A stretch of 64,000 nucleotides of DNA from Halorussus lipolyticus (GCF_029338375.1 NZ_CP119804.1:2376955-2440954); one strand, 5' to 3'. Positions 42,507-51,988 are shown, numbered from the stretch's first letter. The notes: generated by a model from the sequence alone, not told the origin. A program made the numbers and translations.

Positions 42507-42586
42507 ACCCGAGTTCAGGCACGGCGAAAAATAACGGTTTGGCTACCGGCGGTTCCGCGAACGCGACCCGAAGGAGTAGCGCGGTG

Positions 42587-44104
42587 CTACTCCAGCAGGA
42601 GGAGTTCGGGGTTCTCGACGTACTCGATGAACGTGTTGGCGAACGCCGCGGCGTCCGCGCCGTCAACGATGCGGTGGTCGATGGACAGCGAAATGGGCAG
42701 GGTGTGCTTGGCGACGACCTCGCCGTCCTCCACGACGGGGCGCTGTTTGAGTTCGCCGATGCCCAGAATGCCGACCTCGGGGTCGTTGAGGATGGGCGTG
42801 GCGTACTCGCCGCCGATGGCACCGAAGTTGGTGATGCTGAAGGTCGAACCCTGTAGCTCGTCGCGCGAGATGGACCGGTCGCGGGCCTTCTGGACGACTT
42901 CGTTGACCTCGCTGGAAATCTGGAGCAGGCCCTTGTGGTCCACGTCGTCAACGACCGGGACCATCAGTCCGGCGTCGGTCGCGGCCGCGACACCGATGTT
43001 GTAGTACTTCTTGCGGATGATTTCGCCGGCCTCCTCGTCAAGTTCGGCGTTCAGCTTGGGGTGCTGTTTGAGCGCCGCGACGACCGCCTTCATCACGAAG
43101 GGCATGTAGGTCAGACTGATGCCGCGGTCCTCGGCCTCGGGCTTGAGGCGCTCGCGGGTCTCCACGAGGTTATCCACGACCGCGGTGTCGTGGTGGGTGA
43201 CGTGGGGCGCGGAGAACTTCGAGTTGACCATCGCGTCGCCGATGGTCTTGCGGACGCCCTTGTACTGGATGCGCTCGACGCGCTCGCCCTCGGGGGTGGC
43301 GGCGGCGTCGGCCTGTTGGGCGCGCTGTTGGGCCTCGGCGTACTCCATCACGGCCTCGCTGGTGACGAACGCCTGCCCGTCGCGCTGTTCGGTCGCGGGC
43401 ACCTTATTCAGGTCCACGCCCTGCTCGTCGGCGATGCGCCGGGTCGCAGGTGCGGCCAGCGTCTGGTCTCGGTCGGCCGATTCGACGTTGGTGGGTGCGG
43501 GACCGCTGGTGCCGCCGCCGCCCGCGTTCGGGGACGGACCACTCGTGGCACCGCCGGACTGGGGCGAGGGGCCACCTGTGCTTCCGGAACTGTCCTCGGT
43601 TTCAGCGCCGGACTCGGCGGCCTGTCGCACGTCCTGCTCGGTCACGCGACCGCTCGGGCCGGAACCTTCGACGGTAGCGATGTCGACGCCGAGTTCGCGG
43701 GCGAGACGCCGGGCGCTCGGCGCGGCGAACACGCGACCCTCGCCGGTCGAGGCTTCTTCGGCGTCCGTCTCGTCGCCGGAGACCTCGGGTTCTTCGGCGG
43801 TCTCAGTCTGGGACTCGGTGGCCTCGTCGGACGCGGCCGATTCGGTCTCTGCGTCGTCGGCCTCGCCTTCGACGTTGAAGGTGATGATGACCGACCCGAC
43901 CTTGACGACCTCACCCTCGTCGGGGATGATTTCTCGGACTGTCCCGTTGACCGGGGAAGGGACCTCCACGATTGCCTTGTCGGTCTCGACTTCGGCGACC
44001 GGCATGTCCTCGGAGACCGTATCGCCCTCCTCGACCAGCCAGCTCACGATTTCGCCTTCGCTGACGCCTTCTCCCACGTCGGGGAGTTTGAATTCTCGTA
44101 CCAT
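42587..44104 (-). CDS. pdhC: 2-oxoacid dehydrogenase E2 (dihydrolipoyl acyltransferase)
   Basis: A 505-aa core protein. A lipoyl domain spans 1-80 with lipoyl-lysine K43 in VETDKAIVEVP. Two peripheral-subunit-binding-like domains follow (about 126-163, FAAPSARRLARELGVD; about 217-255, LAAPATRRIADEQGVD) separated by a Gly/Ser/Pro linker. The catalytic domain is about 275-505 with the HRIVDG active site (H477). It passes the acyl group from E1 to CoA. The 3-base gap to pdhB shows tight coupling. Confidence 0.93.
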   Translation of the reverse strand: MVREFKLPDVGEGVSEGEIVSWLVEEGDTVSEDMPVAEVETDKAIVEVPSPVNGTVREIIPDEGEVVKVGSVIITFNVEGEADDAETESAASDEATESQTETAEEPEVSGDETDAEEASTGEGRVFAAPSARRLARELGVDIATVEGSGPSGRVTEQDVRQAAESGAETEDSSGSTGGPSPQSGGATSGPSPNAGGGGTSGPAPTNVESADRDQTLAAPATRRIADEQGVDLNKVPATEQRDGQAFVTSEAVMEYAEAQQRAQQADAAATPEGERVERIQYKGVRKTIGDAMVNSKFSAPHVTHHDTAVVDNLVETRERLKPEAEDRGISLTYMPFVMKAVVAALKQHPKLNAELDEEAGEIIRKKYYNIGVAAATDAGLMVPVVDDVDHKGLLQISSEVNEVVQKARDRSISRDELQGSTFSITNFGAIGGEYATPILNDPEVGILGIGELKQRPVVEDGEVVAKHTLPISLSIDHRIVDGADAAAFANTFIEYVENPELLLLE

Positions 44105-44107
44105 TGT

Positions 44108-45109
44108 TCAGAAGTTCACGGCGTCTCGGATGCCTTCCTTGATTCGGGCCGGTTCGGGCAGGTAGTAGTCTTCCAGCGCGTAGAGCGGGAATGGCGTGTC
44201 GAACCCGGTGATGCGCTCGACGGGGGCCTCCTGATAGAGGAGCGCCTCCTCTTGGATGAGCGACGAGATTTCCGCGCCGAGGCCGCCGGTCTTCGGGGCC
44301 TCGTGGACGACCGCCGCACGGCCAGTCTTCTTGAAGGATTCGATGATGGTCTCCTCGTCAAGCGGGGAGACAGTTCGGAGGTCCACGACCTCCACGTCGA
44401 TTTCGCCCTCCAACTGCTCTGCGGCCTCGACGGTCGGTCGGGTCATCGCACCCCACGTGAACACCGAGATGTCGGCCCCTTCCTTGCGGACCGCGGCCTC
44501 GCCGATGGGGACTTCGTAGGATTCGGTCGGCACGTCGCCGCGGAAGGCCCGGTAGATAAGCTTCGGTTCGAGGAACATCACAGGGTCGGGGTCGCGGATG
44601 GCCGAAATCAGCAGGCCCTTCGTGTCGTAAGGCGTGCTGGGGATGACCACTTTGAGTCCGGGCTGATGGGCGAAGAACGCCTCGGTGGACTCGGAGTGGT
44701 GTTCCGGCGCTCGGATGCCGCCGCCGTAGGGCGCGCGGATGACCATCGGACACGTGAACCGGCCTCGGCTACGAGTTCGGAGTCGCGCCGCGTGGCTCAC
44801 GATTTGGTCGAAACCGGGGTAGATGAAGCCCATAAACTGGATTTCCGGGATGGGCTTCAGGCCGTAGGCCGCCATGCCGACCGCGGTGCCGATGATGCCG
44901 GACTCGGCGAGGGGCGTGTCGATAACGCGGTCGTCGCCGAACTCCTCGTAGAGGCCTTCGGTCGCGCGGAACACGCCGCCGTTCTTGCCGACGTCCTCGC
45001 CCATGACGAGGACGTCGTCGTCCTGTTGCATTTCGGTGTACAGTCCGTCTCGAACCGCTTGGACCAGCGTGAGGTTCTCCGTCTCTTGCTCTTGTTCTGC
45101 TTGACTCAT
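44108..45109 (-). CDS. pdhB: 2-oxoacid dehydrogenase E1 beta subunit
   Basis: A 333-aa transketolase-like subunit. It carries the ThDP pyrimidine-side motif VMGEDVGKNGGVFRATEGL (about 35-53), GTAVGMAAYGLKPI and VIRAPYGGGIRAPEHHSES (about 123-141) of E1-beta proteins, and the C-terminal transketolase fold. It pairs with pdhA, whose stop lies 3 bases away. Confidence 0.94.
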   Translation of the reverse strand: MSQAEQEQETENLTLVQAVRDGLYTEMQQDDDVLVMGEDVGKNGGVFRATEGLYEEFGDDRVIDTPLAESGIIGTAVGMAAYGLKPIPEIQFMGFIYPGFDQIVSHAARLRTRSRGRFTCPMVIRAPYGGGIRAPEHHSESTEAFFAHQPGLKVVIPSTPYDTKGLLISAIRDPDPVMFLEPKLIYRAFRGDVPTESYEVPIGEAAVRKEGADISVFTWGAMTRPTVEAAEQLEGEIDVEVVDLRTVSPLDEETIIESFKKTGRAAVVHEAPKTGGLGAEISSLIQEEALLYQEAPVERITGFDTPFPLYALEDYYLPEPARIKEGIRDAVNF

Positions 45110-45112
45110 GTG

Positions 45113-46234
45113 TTAGTCCTCCAGAAGTGCCTCGTCGCCGTACTTGTCTCGAATCCGCTCGAACCAGTCGAGTTGTTCCTGCAGTCGCTTGGGCATGCCC
45201 TCGTAGACGTGGGCAAACATCTGCTCGGGGTCGGGTCGCTCGACTGCCTCCGCGGCGTCGATTGCGTCGGCGACCGACTCCTCTACGTCTTCTTCGATGG
45301 CTTCGACCTTCTCGTCGTCGAGGATGTCCTGATTGCGCAGGAATGCTTCCATGCGCGGAATCGGGTCCTTCTGCTTCCAGCGCTCGACCTCCTCGTCGTC
45401 GCGGTAGACCGAGGGGTCGTCGGCCGTGGTGTGGGCACCGAAGCGGTACTGGACCGCCTCGATGAGGGTCGGACGCAGGTCGTCCTCGGCGGGGTCCTTG
45501 GCCTTCTCCACGGCGTCCTTCGTGACCTTGTAGACCGCAAGGGGGTCCATACCGTCAACCTGCACGCCCTCGAAGCCGTAGGCTTGGGCCTTCTGGGCGA
45601 TGGTCTCGGAGGCCGTCTGGCGCTCTCGCGGGACCGAGATGGCCCACTGGTTGTTGTTACAGAAGAAGACGGTCGGGGTATCGAAGACGCCCGCGAAGTT
45701 CAGGCCCTCGTGGAAGTCGCCCTCACTGGTGGCACCGTCGCCGAAGTAACAGAGGAAGGCTTTGTCCTCGCCCTTGAGTTGGGAGGCCCACGACGCACCG
45801 GTCGCGTGGGGAATCTGGGTGGCGATGGGCACCGCGACGGTGAAGATGTTGGCGTCGTCGGGGATGGCGTTGCCCTGCTCGTGACCCATCCAGTAGAGCA
45901 GAGTGCGCTTCAGCGAGAGTCCGCGAACGACCGCCGCGCCGTGTTCCCGGTAACTCGGGAACATCCAGTCGTCGTCGGCCAGCGCGTGGGCACTCGCAAT
46001 CTGGGCACCCTCCTGTCCGGAGAGCGGGGGATAGGTGCCCATCCGGCCCTGTCGCTGAAGGCTGACCGCGCGCTCGTCGAAGCGGCGTGCGAGCTTCATC
46101 TCGCGGTACATGTCCACCATCTCCTCGTCGGAGATGTCGGGCACGTCCGCGCCCTCTACAACGTTACCGTCCTCGTCGAGGACCTGTACGCGGTCCTCGG
46201 GGTCTTGGTGTACGATGCTCACGGTCGAACCCAT
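45113..46234 (-). CDS. pdhA: 2-oxoacid dehydrogenase E1 alpha subunit
   Basis: A 373-aa ThDP-dependent decarboxylase subunit. The ThDP-Mg motif runs [20 protein letters not shown] to CNNNQWAIS (about 156-190). The start at 46234 ([15 protein letters not shown]) is preferred over an ATG 20 codons upstream that lies beyond the TATA-like CCTATAAC promoter. Family members oxidise pyruvate or branched or short 2-oxoacids; haloarchaea use ferredoxin oxidoreductases for pyruvate, so another 2-oxoacid is likely. Phased repeats lie upstream at 46314-46374. Confidence 0.93.
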   Translation of the reverse strand: MGSTVSIVHQDPEDRVQVLDEDGNVVEGADVPDISDEEMVDMYREMKLARRFDERAVSLQRQGRMGTYPPLSGQEGAQIASAHALADDDWMFPSYREHGAAVVRGLSLKRTLLYWMGHEQGNAIPDDANIFTVAVPIATQIPHATGASWASQLKGEDKAFLCYFGDGATSEGDFHEGLNFAGVFDTPTVFFCNNNQWAISVPRERQTASETIAQKAQAYGFEGVQVDGMDPLAVYKVTKDAVEKAKDPAEDDLRPTLIEAVQYRFGAHTTADDPSVYRDDEEVERWKQKDPIPRMEAFLRNQDILDDEKVEAIEEDVEESVADAIDAAEAVERPDPEQMFAHVYEGMPKRLQEQLDWFERIRDKYGDEALLED

Positions 46235-46313
46235 CCTGACATATCGAAAAGGTCTCCCGCAGGCGTTATAGGGTTTTCGTAACCAACTTTCCATAGGTAC
46301 GATTCTGTTGGCA

Positions 46314-46374
46314 CTTTCCCCCGGAAATACTCACTTCTCCCCGAAGTAACACGGTCTTTCTAAATTTTCCCCGG
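46314..46374 (-). promoter_or_regulatory. Three helically phased CCGGGGAAA repeats before pdhA
   Basis: On the plus strand CTTTCCCCCGG (46314-46324), CTTCTCCCCGAAG (46334-46346) and TTTTCCCCGG (46365-46374). Their CCCCG(G/A) ends fall at 46324, 46344 and 46374, that is 20 and 30 bases apart, on one face of the helix. They lie 80-140 bases upstream of the pdhA ATG, typical for an activator or silencer array. The factor is unknown. Confidence 0.45.
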
Positions 46375-46526
46375 TAATAATAGACGTTCGTCCTACAGAA
46401 CCCGATTTCTGGCCGGCGAGGTGAACGAACGGCAAGTATTACGGGAACCGCAGGCGCGGTTGTGAGAATTGCCGAGAGAGCGCCAGAGAATCGGCGGGAG
46501 AGCGGCGAAAATCCCAGACGCGAGAA

Positions 46527-47474
46527 TTAGTCCGAGGCCGCCACGCCGTCTCTGGCCTCTCTGCGGGCCTGCTGGACCGTCTTGCCATCTCGAAGCACGG
46601 CGTCCACGAACAGTTCGCCCGCCTTGTAGGACGACCGGACCATCGCACCGCTGGCGCAGTAGAGGAAGCCCAGTTCCTCCTCGGCGACTTCGCGCCACGT
46701 CTCGAACTTCGAGGGGTGGACGTACGTCTCCACGTCGAGGTGCGTGCGCGAGGGTTGGAGGTACTGGCCGAGAGTCACGATGTCCACGTCGGCCTCGCGG
46801 AGGTCCGAGAGGGTCTGATAGACCTCGTGGTCGTACTCGCCGACGCCGAGCATGATGCTGGTCTTGGTGTAGATGTCGGACTCGCGCTCGACCTGTTCGA
46901 GGACCCCGAGGCTCTGCTCGTAGCCAGCGCGAGGGTCCCGGACGGGTTGCTGAAGGCGCTCGACAGTCTCGACGTTGTGGGCGATAACGTCGGGGTCGGC
47001 GTCGATTATCTTCTGGATGAGGTCCTCGTCGCCCCGGAAGTCGGGGATGAGAACCTCCACGAGGATGGAGGGGTCGCGTTCCTTGATTTCTCGGATGGTC
47101 TGGGCGAAGTGGGCCGCGCCCTGCCCTTCGAGGTCGTCGCGGTCCACCGAGGTCAGCACCACGTAGTCGAGGCCGATTTCGGCCACCGCGCTCGCCACGT
47201 TGGCGGGTTCGTCGGGGTCGAGGGGTTGCCCGCCGCCGGTGTCCACGTCGCAGAATCCGCAGTTGCGGGTACACTGGTCGCCCATCAGCATGAACGTCGC
47301 TGTCCCGCCCGAGTCGGAGTTGCGACCGCTCCAGCACTCGCCGAGGTTGGGACAGTTGGCCTCCTCGCAGACGGTGTTGAGGTCGTGGTCCCGCAGGGTC
47401 TGTTTGATGCCCGTGAACTCTTGGCCGGACGGCGGTTGCATCTTCAGCCAGTCGGGTTTCCGGCGGCGACTCAT
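46527..47474 (-). CDS. lipA: Lipoyl synthase (radical SAM)
   Basis: A 315-aa enzyme that inserts two sulfurs into octanoyl groups to make lipoyl cofactor. It carries the auxiliary cluster motif CEEANCPNLGEC (36-47), the radical SAM cluster CTRNCGFC (about 68-75) and the C-terminal VRSSYKAGE motif, whose Ser ligates the auxiliary cluster. Its product modifies pdhC K43. It is transcribed in the same direction as the pdh genes, with a 292-base gap, and may have its own promoter. Confidence 0.94.
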   Translation of the reverse strand: MSRRRKPDWLKMQPPSGQEFTGIKQTLRDHDLNTVCEEANCPNLGECWSGRNSDSGGTATFMLMGDQCTRNCGFCDVDTGGGQPLDPDEPANVASAVAEIGLDYVVLTSVDRDDLEGQGAAHFAQTIREIKERDPSILVEVLIPDFRGDEDLIQKIIDADPDVIAHNVETVERLQQPVRDPRAGYEQSLGVLEQVERESDIYTKTSIMLGVGEYDHEVYQTLSDLREADVDIVTLGQYLQPSRTHLDVETYVHPSKFETWREVAEEELGFLYCASGAMVRSSYKAGELFVDAVLRDGKTVQQARREARDGVAASD

Positions 47475-47595
47475 TGGGCGTGTGTTGGTTTGGGGTGGTG
47501 AAAAGGGTGGGGTATTCTCCTCTGCGGTGGGCGTTTGTGGAGTTTTGGGTTACGGGAGAGGTGGATTTTTTACGGGAGTGTTTGTGTTGGGTGGT
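47475..47595. other. Extremely G/T-rich divergent spacer
   Basis: On the plus strand C is almost absent, and G and T dominate with several GGG and GGGG runs (GGTTTGGGGTGG, AAGGGTGGGG, TTGGGTGGT). It separates lipA from the pentapeptide channel gene. The run density could allow a G-quadruplex, and the skew is unlike the rest of the window. Confidence 0.5.
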
Positions 47596-49185
47596 ATGAG
47601 TGAGAGCGTTCCGGAGGATAGGTGTGGGTACGTGAGTGATGAGGATTTGCCGGAGGATTTAGGTGGAATTTGCTGTTGGCGGCCTACTTGGGAGGATTCA
47701 AAAAAATGCATTTGGCACACAGAAACTTCTGAAAAACCACTAAATGGACTTCAGCGAGCCTGTATTGATGGATGGGGGAGGTTAGACGGAGCAGTATTTA
47801 CAGATGTAGATCTAAGTAATCTCTGTCTAGAAAATTATTCTCTTGCCCATGCGGATATTTCTGAAGCTAATTTGAGTGATTGTGATTTTTATAATGTGTT
47901 ATTCTGGAGAGTTGAAGCAGAGGATGTTATTATGCAAAGAGTGACTCTTGAAGAAGTAGAGATACGTAAATCAAACTTTGTGGGTGCTGATTTCCAAAAC
48001 ACAGATTGTGAGGAGGTTAATATTGGTCAGAGTGATTTCTCTAATTCTGAATTTTGGGATGCTACTGTTACAAATTCTCCTCTATCGGAAGTCGGATTTC
48101 CTAATTCAGAATTTATAGATTTGAATTTCTTCGATTCCCGGCTAAATAGCATAGATTTTATAAAGTCAGACTTACTTGATGTCTCATTCTTAGATTCTAG
48201 TTTTTGGGATGTTAGGTTCGATAAATCTAGGGTAGAAGAGATGAGGACGGAAGATTCATCTCTCCTACTTACAACTTTTAAGCAAGCAAATTTGAGTAGT
48301 GTAGATTTGTCTGATTCAAGCATTAACCGGGGCAATTTCGAGGAGACGGAAATGAAAGGGGTGGACATGTCAGGTTCAGACGTGAGTGGCGAGAATTTCG
48401 CAGACTCAAACATAATGGGTGGCAACTTTACAGACGCTAATGCTCGGGGTGCAATTTTTAAGGGTTCAAATCTTGAGGACGCTACATTTCTTCGAACAGA
48501 ACTTCGAGATGCAGATTTATCGGATACTCGTCTTTACCAAACAATTTTTGCAGACACACGTATAAACAGCAAAACCACATTCGGTGGAAAGTGTCCGTAT
48601 GAAAGACAAGAAGTTGATCTGGACCAGCGTAGAGCATACACTAGACACATATTAGGAAGTGATAGTTACGAAGATACCTCCCGATTCGAGGCCGCGGCGT
48701 GGGTCTACCGCCGTCTCCAAGACCTCCACGAGGAGAACGCCATGTCCGAAAAGGCCCGCGAGTACCACATCCGGAAAGAGGAGGCCAAGCGCCGCGAATA
48801 CCGCGAAAACGGCGAGTGGTTCAAGTGGGGCGTCCACACCGCGAACTACCACCTGACGGAACACGGCGAAAACCTCTGGCAGGTTGCCAAGTGGTCGGGT
48901 ATCACCATCGGCGCTGGCACGGTTCTCTATCCTCTCCTCGGCGGTATCGCAAACGCCGAGGGGACCCACAACCTCTGGTCGCTTTCGGACCCCGCTGTTT
49001 GGGACGTGCTACTGGTTTTCGGCCGAAGCCTCTACTTCAGCACGGTCACGTTCACCACCCTCGGCTACGGCGACTACCACCCGGTCGGTCCCACAGCGAA
49101 GGCGCTCGCCGGGGTGGAGTCGCTTGCCGGGGCGCTCCTCGTGGCGCTGTTCGTGTTCGTCCTCGGTCAGCGCGTCGCACGCTAA
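47596..49185 (+). CDS. Pentapeptide-repeat protein fused to a two-helix ion channel
   Basis: A 529-aa protein. The head has Cys/His pairs (CGYV, CCWRPTW, CIWHT; about 9-41) found in haloarchaeal pentapeptide proteins. About 60-330 is a right-handed pentapeptide helix (units like NLSDC DFYNV). After a coiled, charged linker (about 365-410) come two membrane helices with the selectivity filter TLGYGDYHP (about 490-498), of the potassium-channel type. DNA for the first 350 residues is AT-rich and from about 48660 on it is GC-rich, so the gene is a mosaic. Probably a gated K+ channel with an exchangeable sensor domain. Confidence 0.85.
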   Translation: MSESVPEDRCGYVSDEDLPEDLGGICCWRPTWEDSKKCIWHTETSEKPLNGLQRACIDGWGRLDGAVFTDVDLSNLCLENYSLAHADISEANLSDCDFYNVLFWRVEAEDVIMQRVTLEEVEIRKSNFVGADFQNTDCEEVNIGQSDFSNSEFWDATVTNSPLSEVGFPNSEFIDLNFFDSRLNSIDFIKSDLLDVSFLDSSFWDVRFDKSRVEEMRTEDSSLLLTTFKQANLSSVDLSDSSINRGNFEETEMKGVDMSGSDVSGENFADSNIMGGNFTDANARGAIFKGSNLEDATFLRTELRDADLSDTRLYQTIFADTRINSKTTFGGKCPYERQEVDLDQRRAYTRHILGSDSYEDTSRFEAAAWVYRRLQDLHEENAMSEKAREYHIRKEEAKRREYRENGEWFKWGVHTANYHLTEHGENLWQVAKWSGITIGAGTVLYPLLGGIANAEGTHNLWSLSDPAVWDVLLVFGRSLYFSTVTFTTLGYGDYHPVGPTAKALAGVESLAGALLVALFVFVLGQRVAR

Positions 49186-49338
49186 GCAATCTCTACAAAT
49201 ATTAAGCAATTGTTTTGATGTCTCTCACTCCGAGTTCACCGTGCGAAACCCGGCGGAACGAACCGAAACCCGAGTACGCTACCCTTCCTGCTACATAAGG
49301 CCGAAATAACAAAACGTCTCAAACTCCTACCCTAGTTT

Positions 49339-49680
49339 ATGAACACCAACGTCTTCGACTGGGTTGCCATCCTCCTCACCGCCGCTGGCGCAGTTACGTG
49401 GGGCCTGCTGGGCGTCACCGGTCTCACGGGCGAACCGGTCAACGTCATCGAGGTCCTCCTCGAACCCATCTTCCGGCCCGGTCCGGCCCAGACCGTCGAG
49501 TACCTCATCTACGTCCTCGTCGGCGTCGCGGGCGTCTACCTGCTGTTCACCGGCTACAAGATGGGTCGGGCGAGTCGCCGCTCGACGCGAGAGCGCCGCA
49601 AGCGCGACGCGACGACCCGGACCGACACCACGACGGACTACGCGGATACCGACACCGAGAACACGAACACCGAGTCCTGA
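49339..49680 (+). CDS. DUF378-family small membrane protein
   Basis: A 113-aa protein with two hydrophobic helices (about 8-29 and 54-74) matching DUF378 (DWVAILLTAAGAVTWGLLGV and VEYLIYVLVGVAGVYLL). A long hydrophilic tail of Arg/Lys then Thr/Asp repeats (TRTDTTTDYADTDTENTN) follows. Function is unknown for the family. TATA-like elements lie in the AT-rich gap before it. Confidence 0.8.
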   Translation: MNTNVFDWVAILLTAAGAVTWGLLGVTGLTGEPVNVIEVLLEPIFRPGPAQTVEYLIYVLVGVAGVYLLFTGYKMGRASRRSTRERRKRDATTRTDTTTDYADTDTENTNTES

Positions 49681-49771
49681 GCGTTGTAGATTAGGTTTCT
49701 GGGTGCCAGCTTTTCACGCGACCGGACCGTGAACAGGTGTACGCTGTGGACGAGGCCCGATTTCGGTGGAT

Positions 49772-50407
49772 TCAGTCCTCGTCCTGCCCGTAGCCCTCGA
49801 ACTTCTCGGCCACGTCGGCCATCTCGTCGGCGCTGAGTTCCACCGGGTCGCCGATGGCCTTGGCCTGACAGTAGATTTGGGCCGTGTACTCGACGTTGAC
49901 GGCGGTTTCGAGCGCGGCGTCGGCGTCCTCGCCGGTCGCCAGCAGGCCGTGGTTGGCCAGCAGGCAGGCGCTCGCGTCGGCCTCCTCCATCGCCGAGACG
50001 GCGTTTTTGGCGAGTGCTTCCGTGCCGTAGGTGGCGTAGTCGGCGACCGGAACCGTCGTCCCGGCCAGCGCGAGCATGTAGTGGACCGGCGGAATCGGTT
50101 CGTGCAAAATCGCCAGCGTCGAGGACCACGGCGAGTGAGTGTGAACGATAGCACCCGGCTCGAACTCCCGATAGATGGCGGTGTGCATAGGCGTCTCGCT
50201 CGACGGGGCGGTCGGTCCGGCGACCTGCTCGCCGTCCAGCGATACCACCGGCACCTCGTCGGTGACGATACGGTCGTAGGCGACGCCTGTCGGCGTGACC
50301 GCGAAGTGGTCGTCCCTGCGGACGCTCAGGTTGCCTGTCCGACCGGGCGTGAGTTCTGCGAGGTCCGGCGCGCGAGTGGCGACGGCGCGGCGTTCCGCTC
50401 CGAGCAT
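49772..50407 (-). CDS. Class II aldolase/adducin-family protein (fuculose-phosphate aldolase-like)
   Basis: A 211-aa zinc aldolase. Zinc ligands are seen in VHTHSPWS (about 88-95) and ANHGLL (about 149-154), and the catalytic-acid region is SSETPMH (about 68-74). It probably cleaves a sugar 1-phosphate to DHAP (or pyruvate) and an aldehyde. The start at 50407 (MLGAERRAVA) has a TATA-like AATAAATAC about 30-40 bases upstream; an upstream frame extension is not conserved. Confidence 0.85.
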   Translation of the reverse strand: MLGAERRAVATRAPDLAELTPGRTGNLSVRRDDHFAVTPTGVAYDRIVTDEVPVVSLDGEQVAGPTAPSSETPMHTAIYREFEPGAIVHTHSPWSSTLAILHEPIPPVHYMLALAGTTVPVADYATYGTEALAKNAVSAMEEADASACLLANHGLLATGEDADAALETAVNVEYTAQIYCQAKAIGDPVELSADEMADVAEKFEGYGQDED

Positions 50408-50569
50408 GGATACGTACCTATCGAGGAGGGGTAAGTATTTATTCCTCGGGGCCGCAAGAATGGTAAAGTCACTACCATTTCCCATGGCAGTTCGGACCTC
50501 GAAGCGGACGGGCACCGGAAATTTTATGTCGAATAGCAATATTTTATTACTCCTGATAAAGAGGAAAAT

Positions 50570-51973
50570 ATGGTAGATGTCTCGCGGGAACAGATTACCG
50601 ACGGTTCGCTCGTTCGCTCTTTGCTTCTCCTCGCGGCCCCGCTAGTCGTTCAAAATCTCGTCCAAGCCGCCCAGCAAATCATCGACACCTTCTGGGTCGG
50701 GCAACTCGGCGGGGACGCGGTTGCGGCCGTCGGACTCAACTTTCCCGTCATCGCGCTCATCTACAGCGTCGTGGTGGTGGTGTTCACCGGGACGCAGGTC
50801 GTCGTCTCCCAGCGCGCCGGCGCGGACGACCTCGAAGGAGGACGCAAAGCGACCTTCCACGCGCTGACGCTCGCATTCGTCGTCGGCGTCGTCCTCGGCG
50901 CGATTTTCGTCACCGGGTCCGACACCATCGTCGATGTCGTGATTACGGGCAAAGGCGAGAGCGTGACGGCGCTGGCGGCGGCCTACCTCGGAACCTACAT
51001 GTTCGGCCTCCCGACCTCGATGATGAGCGACGCGCTCGAAGGCGGGTTCGTCGGGTGGGGCGACTCGCGGGCCGCGATGTACATCAACGTCACCGCCGTC
51101 GTGGTCAACATCGTACTCGACCCCTTCCTCATCCTCGGGTGGGGTCCCTTCCCCGACTTGGGCGTCCGAGGAGCGGCGCTGGCGACCGCAATCGGCTACA
51201 GCATCGGGTTCCTCCTCGCGCTCGGGATGTTCCTGCGAGGCCGGGACGGGTTCGTCCTGACCCGCGAGGCCATCGGCTTCGACCCCTCGGAGTACCGCGA
51301 AATCCTCGACATCGGACTTCCGACCGGCGCACAGACCGTGGTCGCCCAGTCGGTCCGGGTCCTCATCGTCGCGCTCGTCTCGGCGGTCGGCGGGGCACCT
51401 GCACTCGCGGCCTACACCCTCGGCGCGCGCATCGCCAGTCTCGCGTTCATCCCGGCGCAGGGCCTGTCCGGGGCGGCCCAGAGCGTCATCGGCCAGAATC
51501 TCGGAGCGGGCAACCCCAACAGAGCGCGCCGGACCACGTGGGTCGGCGCGGCCATCGCGGCGGTCGGACTGACTCTCCTCGGCGTCGTCCAGTGGACCGT
51601 GCCCAGTCTGCTGGTCGAAGTGTTCGTCCCCGACATGACCGCCGAGGGGACGCGACTCGCGGTCAACTACCTTCAGATTCTCGTGCTGGGGTACTGGGGT
51701 CTCGGCGCGATGTACGTCTTCGACGCCGGATTCAACGGCGCGGGCCGGACCAAAGTTAGCATGGTCGCCGGTCTCCTGAAGTACTGGGCAGTCCGGTTCC
51801 CTATCGCGGCGGTCGGTGCGCTCTGGCTCGACTACGGCATCGATGCGGTCTTCTGGGCGGTCACGATTTCCAACGTCGTCGGGGCGGTCGGTGCCGGTTT
51901 CTACTACTACTACACCACCAACGACGGCATGCTGAAACGCGCCGCCGATAGCGCCGGGACGAGCGCGGACTAA
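50570..51973 (+). CDS. MATE-family efflux transporter
   Basis: A 467-aa multidrug/sodium antiporter with 12 helices in two halves. The first half holds APLVVQNLVQAAQQIIDTFWVGQLGGDAVAAVGL (helix 1-2 region) and the second GLPTGAQTVVAQSVR (about 244-258) and GLSGAAQSVIGQNLGAGN, both MATE signatures. An AT-rich TATA tract (ATTTTATTACTCC) lies just upstream. Substrate unknown. Confidence 0.92.
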   Translation: MVDVSREQITDGSLVRSLLLLAAPLVVQNLVQAAQQIIDTFWVGQLGGDAVAAVGLNFPVIALIYSVVVVVFTGTQVVVSQRAGADDLEGGRKATFHALTLAFVVGVVLGAIFVTGSDTIVDVVITGKGESVTALAAAYLGTYMFGLPTSMMSDALEGGFVGWGDSRAAMYINVTAVVVNIVLDPFLILGWGPFPDLGVRGAALATAIGYSIGFLLALGMFLRGRDGFVLTREAIGFDPSEYREILDIGLPTGAQTVVAQSVRVLIVALVSAVGGAPALAAYTLGARIASLAFIPAQGLSGAAQSVIGQNLGAGNPNRARRTTWVGAAIAAVGLTLLGVVQWTVPSLLVEVFVPDMTAEGTRLAVNYLQILVLGYWGLGAMYVFDAGFNGAGRTKVSMVAGLLKYWAVRFPIAAVGALWLDYGIDAVFWAVTISNVVGAVGAGFYYYYTTNDGMLKRAADSAGTSAD

Positions 51974-51988
51974 CAGCGCGAAGTTCGG

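Noticed and set aside
42935..46282. 1115-codon plus-strand frame over the pdh operon
   Set aside because: It spans pdhC, pdhB and pdhA in antisense. Three adjacent well-conserved genes explain it entirely.
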